A stretch of 64,000 nt of DNA from Lysobacter arenosi (GTDB taxonomy: Bacteria; Pseudomonadota; Gammaproteobacteria; Xanthomonadales; Xanthomonadaceae). The first letter of the stretch is position 1. Every line of letters begins with the position of its first letter. A model generated the notes under the pieces. That model was given only the letters and a program-made list of their open reading frames with translations. It did not search any database and had not been told where the DNA came from. Below are positions 60,249 through 64,000 of the stretch, piece by piece. The stretch is taken from the NCBI RefSeq assembly GCF_016613475.2, contig NZ_CP071517.1, forward strand, positions 3,472,001-3,536,000. The letters run 5' to 3'. The position numbers were made by a program, and so were the translations under genes.

Positions 60249-63200
60249 ATGAATACGATTTACAACGTTGTTTGGAACTCAACGACCGGCACCTGGGTCG
60301 TTGCGTCGGAGATGGCCAAGGGCCGCAAGAAGAAGCCTTCCACGACCAGTGGCGCGGCCGCGGCCGCAGCCGCAGTTGGTGTGGGCACGATGTTGCTGGC
60401 CGGCGGGGCCATGGCAGTGGGAAGCCGATTGCCGTCTGGTGTAATCGCAACCAAAGCTTACGGCGGGCTGGTCCTGTGCCAGTCGGAGAGTGACTTCAGT
60501 ACGGTCAAGGGCATGTCGTCCGGCACCCTTGGCTCGACCGGCGCGCTTTGCAACGGTGGTCCCGCTATCGATTACGACATGTCGTTCGGGCTTTTCAACC
60601 GAAGCATTAATCAATATGGCGGGGGGTATGGGTACGACGCTACCGCGAGCGTGACCGGATTCGCCGATGGCCTTCTTGAGGTGAGGGGCACCCAGGGCAT
60701 CAGCATGCTCAACACCACGCTGATGAACAACAACAAGATCACGGAGTTGGCGGCCGGCTCCGTCAGCAGCAGCAGCGCGGAGGCCATCAACGGCAGTCAG
60801 CTGTATGCCCTGCAGACGCGGGTCGATAACCTCTCCACCTCCGGTGACGTGAAGTACTTCCACACCAACACCAACCTTGGTGATTCGGTGACGACCGGCG
60901 AGCACTCCATTGCGATCGGTGGCAACGCCGCTTCCAAGGGCCTGTGGAGCGTGTCAATCGGTACGAACTCCCAGGCCACCGGCTCCAACAGCGTCGCCAT
61001 CGGTAACAGCTCGGTTGCCGATCGCAACACCAGCGTCTCGGTGGGTAACTCCGGAACGCAGCGTCAGATCACCTACATGGCTGCGGGTACGCAGAACACC
61101 GATGCGGTCAACGTCTCGCAGCTCAAGGGCGTGACCACCGCGCTGGGCGGCGGTGCGCAAGTCAATACCGACGGCTCCGTCAAGGCGCCGTCCTATGTGG
61201 TGGGCGGCAACAGCTATAACAATGTGGGCGATGCCATCTCGGCGGTGTCGACCTCGGGCAGTGACAACAAGTACTTCAAGACAATCGGGGGCGGCGAGGC
61301 GCAGGTCTCCGGCAACAACTCCTCCGCTATGGGTTCTGGCGCCGCTGCTACTATTGCGTATGGCACGGCGGTCGGTTCCGAGGCAAAAGTCACGGGCTTC
61401 GAGGGAACGGCCGTGGGTTACGGCTCGAAAGTGACGGGTTACATCGGCACGGCCCTCGGTTTCGCGTCTGAGGCGAGTGGCAAGCGCTCGATAGCGATCG
61501 GTTCTCTGGCGATTGCCGATGCCGACGCCGAAAACGGTATTGCTATCGGCCGCCAGTCGCATGTGACGGCTAAAGAGGCCGTTGCGCTGGGCTCCGGTTC
61601 GCTGGCCAATCGCGAGTACACCGTATCGGTTGGTAACGTGGCGTCGGAGGGAGTCCCGGCGGTTACGCGTCAGGTGGTCAATATGGCCGCCGGCACGCAG
61701 AACACCGACGCGGTCAACGTCTCGCAGCTCAAGGGCGTGACCACCGCGCTGGGCGGCGGTGCGCAGGTCAATACCGACGGCTCCGTCAAGGCACCGACCT
61801 ACAACGTTGCCGGCGGAAGCTTCAACGATGTTGGCAATGCCATCGCCGCGATGGATGCCAAAAACAGCGCCGGCATGAAGTATTTCCATACCAGTTCGAC
61901 GCTGGCCGACAGCCAGGCGAACGGCGTCGAAAGCTTGGCCATTGGTGGTAACGCCGTTGCGACGGAGAATGCAGTAACCATCGGTGCCAACAGCAAGACG
62001 TCGGCTTACGGCGACGTTGTGATCGGCATGGACGCCAAGTCCATAACCAACGGCGCGAATAATGTTGGCAACGGTTCGACGGTGGTGGGGTATGCGGCCT
62101 CCAGCACTGCGATGTCCGGCACGGCGATCGGCAACGGTGCGACGGCGAACGGCATCTCCAGTTCGGCTCTCGGCCGGCTGTCCAAGGCCACGGGCCTCTA
62201 TAGCGTGGCGGTAGGTAGCCGCAACCTGGCGCAGGCGGATAACTCGGTGGCGCTCGGCTCGCGCTCGCTGGCCGATCGCGCGAACACCGTTTCCGTGGGC
62301 GCGGCAACGCCGTTCGTGGATGCTGCGGGCAATCCCCAGGTGGCCAGCACGCGCCAGATCGTGAACATGGGCAAGGGCGTAGAGGACACCGATGCCGTCA
62401 ACGTCTCGCAGCTCAAGGGTGTGACCGCCGCGCTGGGTGGCGGTTCGGTCGTGAGTGGCGATGGCACCGTCACGATGCCGGTCTACAAGGTCGGCGACAA
62501 GGACCAGATCGGTATCGCTGCAGCGATCGACGCGCTCGACAAGAAGCCCGGTGGCTCCAGCCCGAATGCGGTTGTGTACGACGGTGACGATCACCTGCAG
62601 ATCACCCTGGCCGGCAAGGATGGTGCTGCCACCAAGATCACCAACGTGGCAGACGGCAAGCTGGAAGCAGGATCCAAGGATGCCGTCAACGGCGACCAGC
62701 TGTACAACGTCAAGAAGGACCTGGATGTAATTGCTCCGAAGCTGAAGTACCTCAAGTTCGGCGTCACCAAAGCCGACGAAGCGAACGCGGGCGGTGCAGA
62801 CAGCGTGGCGATCGGCGGCAACGCCTATGCCTCCGGTGCCAGCTCGCTGGCACTGGGATTGAACGCGCGATCCTCCTCCCCCAATACCCTGGCCGCAGGT
62901 GTAGGTTCGCTGGCCGGTGCCGACAGTGCCGTGGCGCTGGGTAGCGGTGCGCGCGTTCTGGGTGCCAACTCGGTGGCACTGGGTGCTGGTTCGCAGGTCG
63001 GTTCCACCGATACCTGGGTGGTGTCGGTCGGCAGCGGGGCCAACAAGCGCCGCATCACCAACGTGGACGACGGCAAGGTCGATACCGACGCAGCCACGGT
63101 CGGCCAGATGAACAAGGCCATTGCCATTGCGATCGCGCCGAAGAGCAGCAGGTCGTTGTTGGTGCCGTTGGCAGCCCCGACGAGCAGTGTGCCGGTCGAC

Positions 63201-64000
63201 AAGTTGATCGCAGCCGGCCCGACTACGCTAGGCGACCAGCTCCAGGTGAGCGGCGAGGATGCACTGGCCATTGGTCTGAACACCCACGCCACCGCGGACC
63301 ATGCAGTGGCCAACGGTTCAAACGTCACCGTGACGAAGAAGGATGCCGTTGGCGTCGGTTCGAACGTCACCGCCGGTGGTGAGCGTAGTGTAGTGATTGG
63401 CACCGAGGTCTCTGCGACCGCCGACGATACAGCCGTGTTCGGTAGCCACAGCGCGGCGGAGGCTGTGAACAGCGTGGCGATTGGCGCGTACGCCAGCGTC
63501 GTGTCGACCGCCGACGGTTCGGTGGCGATCGGCCGCGATACGCTGGCTGAGGCAAAGGGCACCGTGGTACTGGGTCAGGGCAGCACCGACGACCTTCGTG
63601 CCAACACGGTTTCGGTGGGCACCTCCGGTGGCGCTGGAGTCAAGCGCCAGATCATCAACGTGGCCAAGGGCACGCTGGACACCGACGCGGTCAACGTCTC
63701 GCAGCTCAAGGGCGTGACCGATGCACTGGGTGGCAAGGCAGGCGTCAACGGCACGAACGGCACCATCACGGCCCCGGACTATGTGCTCGACAAGGGCATC
63801 ACGACGGTGCACAACGTCGGTGACGCGATCACCAACATCGATGGCCGCGTCACCAACATCGTCCAGGGCAAGGCCGGTCTGGTGCAGCAGGCCAATTCGG
63901 GCGCCGATCTGACGGTCGGCAAGGACACCGACGGCGTGGGCGTGAACTTTGCCGGTACGGCCGGCGTTCGCATTCTCCGCGGCGTTGCCCCGGGCAAGAT
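60249..64000 (+). CDS. Trimeric autotransporter adhesin (YadA-like), 3' end outside window
   Basis: At least 1250 codons are open to the window edge. It begins MNTIYNVVWNSTTGTWVVAS, the extended signal peptide region of large type Vc/Va autotransporters, then a hydrophobic stretch (GVGTMLLAGGAMAVGS). The passenger alternates YadA-head repeats (SVAIGNSSVADRNTSVSVG, SLALGLNARSSS and many more) with neck motifs (NTDAVNVSQLKGVTTALGG at least four times, plus variants INGSQLYAL and VNGDQLYNV). The C-terminal membrane anchor is beyond the window. It mediates surface adhesion. Two passenger segments are nearly identical at DNA level. Confidence 0.93.
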   Translation, partial: MNTIYNVVWNSTTGTWVVASEMAKGRKKKPSTTSGAAAAAAAVGVGTMLLAGGAMAVGSRLPSGVIATKAYGGLVLCQSESDFSTVKGMSSGTLGSTGALCNGGPAIDYDMSFGLFNRSINQYGGGYGYDATASVTGFADGLLEVRGTQGISMLNTTLMNNNKITELAAGSVSSSSAEAINGSQLYALQTRVDNLSTSGDVKYFHTNTNLGDSVTTGEHSIAIGGNAASKGLWSVSIGTNSQATGSNSVAIGNSSVADRNTSVSVGNSGTQRQITYMAAGTQNTDAVNVSQLKGVTTALGGGAQVNTDGSVKAPSYVVGGNSYNNVGDAISAVSTSGSDNKYFKTIGGGEAQVSGNNSSAMGSGAAATIAYGTAVGSEAKVTGFEGTAVGYGSKVTGYIGTALGFASEASGKRSIAIGSLAIADADAENGIAIGRQSHVTAKEAVALGSGSLANREYTVSVGNVASEGVPAVTRQVVNMAAGTQNTDAVNVSQLKGVTTALGGGAQVNTDGSVKAPTYNVAGGSFNDVGNAIAAMDAKNSAGMKYFHTSSTLADSQANGVESLAIGGNAVATENAVTIGANSKTSAYGDVVIGMDAKSITNGANNVGNGSTVVGYAASSTAMSGTAIGNGATANGISSSALGRLSKATGLYSVAVGSRNLAQADNSVALGSRSLADRANTVSVGAATPFVDAAGNPQVASTRQIVNMGKGVEDTDAVNVSQLKGVTAALGGGSVVSGDGTVTMPVYKVGDKDQIGIAAAIDALDKKPGGSSPNAVVYDGDDHLQITLAGKDGAATKITNVADGKLEAGSKDAVNGDQLYNVKKDLDVIAPKLKYLKFGVTKADEANAGGADSVAIGGNAYASGASSLALGLNARSSSPNTLAAGVGSLAGADSAVALGSGARVLGANSVALGAGSQVGSTDTWVVSVGSGANKRRITNVDDGKVDTDAATVGQMNKAIAIAIAPKSSRSLLVPLAAPTSSVPVDKLIAAGPTTLGDQLQVSGEDALAIGLNTHATADHAVANGSNVTVTKKDAVGVGSNVTAGGERSVVIGTEVSATADDTAVFGSHSAAEAVNSVAIGAYASVVSTADGSVAIGRDTLAEAKGTVVLGQGSTDDLRANTVSVGTSGGAGVKRQIINVAKGTLDTDAVNVSQLKGVTDALGGKAGVNGTNGTITAPDYVLDKGITTVHNVGDAITNIDGRVTNIVQGKAGLVQQANSGADLTVGKDTDGVGVNFAGTAGVRILRGVAPGK
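61089..61189 (+). repeat. Direct repeat within the adhesin gene, copy 1
   Basis: A stretch of about 101 bp encoding the neck motif TQNTDAVNVSQLKG and the following AQVNTDGSVKAP. It differs from the copy 606 bp downstream at only a few bases. Confidence 0.8.
61695..61795 (+). repeat. Direct repeat within the adhesin gene, copy 2
   Basis: Nearly identical to 61089-61189. The 606-bp offset is a multiple of three, so recombination between the copies would remove 202 residues in frame. Shorter, more diverged copies occur at about 62385 and 63676. Confidence 0.8.

Noticed and set aside
60954..62594. 546-codon minus-strand frame with repeats opposite the adhesin
   Set aside because: Its repetitive look mirrors the YadA repeats on the plus strand; no start signal or recognisable domain.
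61089..63738. Regular repeats resembling a CRISPR array
   Set aside because: Repeats are in-frame coding neck motifs with long, protein-coding spacers of unequal length.

Overview
The window is high-GC DNA with densely packed genes on both strands. Its gene content points to a gammaproteobacterium of the Xanthomonadaceae/Lysobacteraceae type, probably Lysobacter or a close relative. The signs are a pyruvate dehydrogenase E3 with its own lipoyl domain, a YajQ protein, an ECF41-type sigma factor, an NtrC-type regulator attached to an ABC efflux operon, REP-like palindromes and a large trimeric autotransporter. No insertion sequence, prophage, CRISPR array or rRNA was seen. Genus is an inference; everything was read by eye, without database searches.

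Layout. 1-4.3 kb: the end of an M29-like peptidase gene, then a minus-strand RNA-repair locus. That locus holds two adjacent non-canonical tRNA-like sequences, a slipin (SPFH/Band-7) gene and an RtcB RNA ligase gene. 4.3-15.8 kb: housekeeping and accessory genes (tesA divergent from an ABC transporter pair, rsmC-rsuA-HAD, DUF1415-yajQ, alcohol dehydrogenase-EamA, ompW). 16-21 kb: aceF, a hypothetical gene and lpdA, which carries a one-base frameshift as written. 21.2 kb: a small DUF2061 membrane protein gene behind a Fur-box-like palindrome. 21.6-30.4 kb: the complete F1Fo ATP synthase operon atpIBEFHAGDC followed by glmU. 30.5-37.9 kb: a minus-strand operon for a membrane-fusion protein, ATPase, two MacB-like permeases, a sigma-54 response regulator and a histidine kinase. 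It is preceded by a textbook -24/-12 promoter and a palindromic enhancer-like repeat. 38-39.9 kb: glmS.

40-51.6 kb: a stress and redox accessory region. It contains cupins, a GlsB-type membrane protein, a DUF4019 protein, a chloroperoxidase-like hydrolase, an HD-domain protein, an ECF41 sigma factor operon (CMD protein, two cupins, sigma factor), a stand-alone sigma region 4 gene overlapping a LysR gene, an Ohr/OsmC protein, an isolated cytochrome b and an NmrA-like oxidoreductase. Three of its intergenic regions share a 34-bp motif that could define a LysR regulon. 51.7-56.2 kb: a 1479-residue BvgS-like hybrid kinase. 56.2-64 kb: an FkbM methyltransferase, a TPR-like membrane protein and the first 1250 codons of a trimeric autotransporter adhesin that runs off the window.

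Strongest observations: the slipin/RtcB/tRNA-like locus; the sigma-54 promoter plus enhancer in front of the ABC/two-component operon; the shared 34-bp operator-like motif; and the orphan sigma-4 gene next to an ECF41 system.
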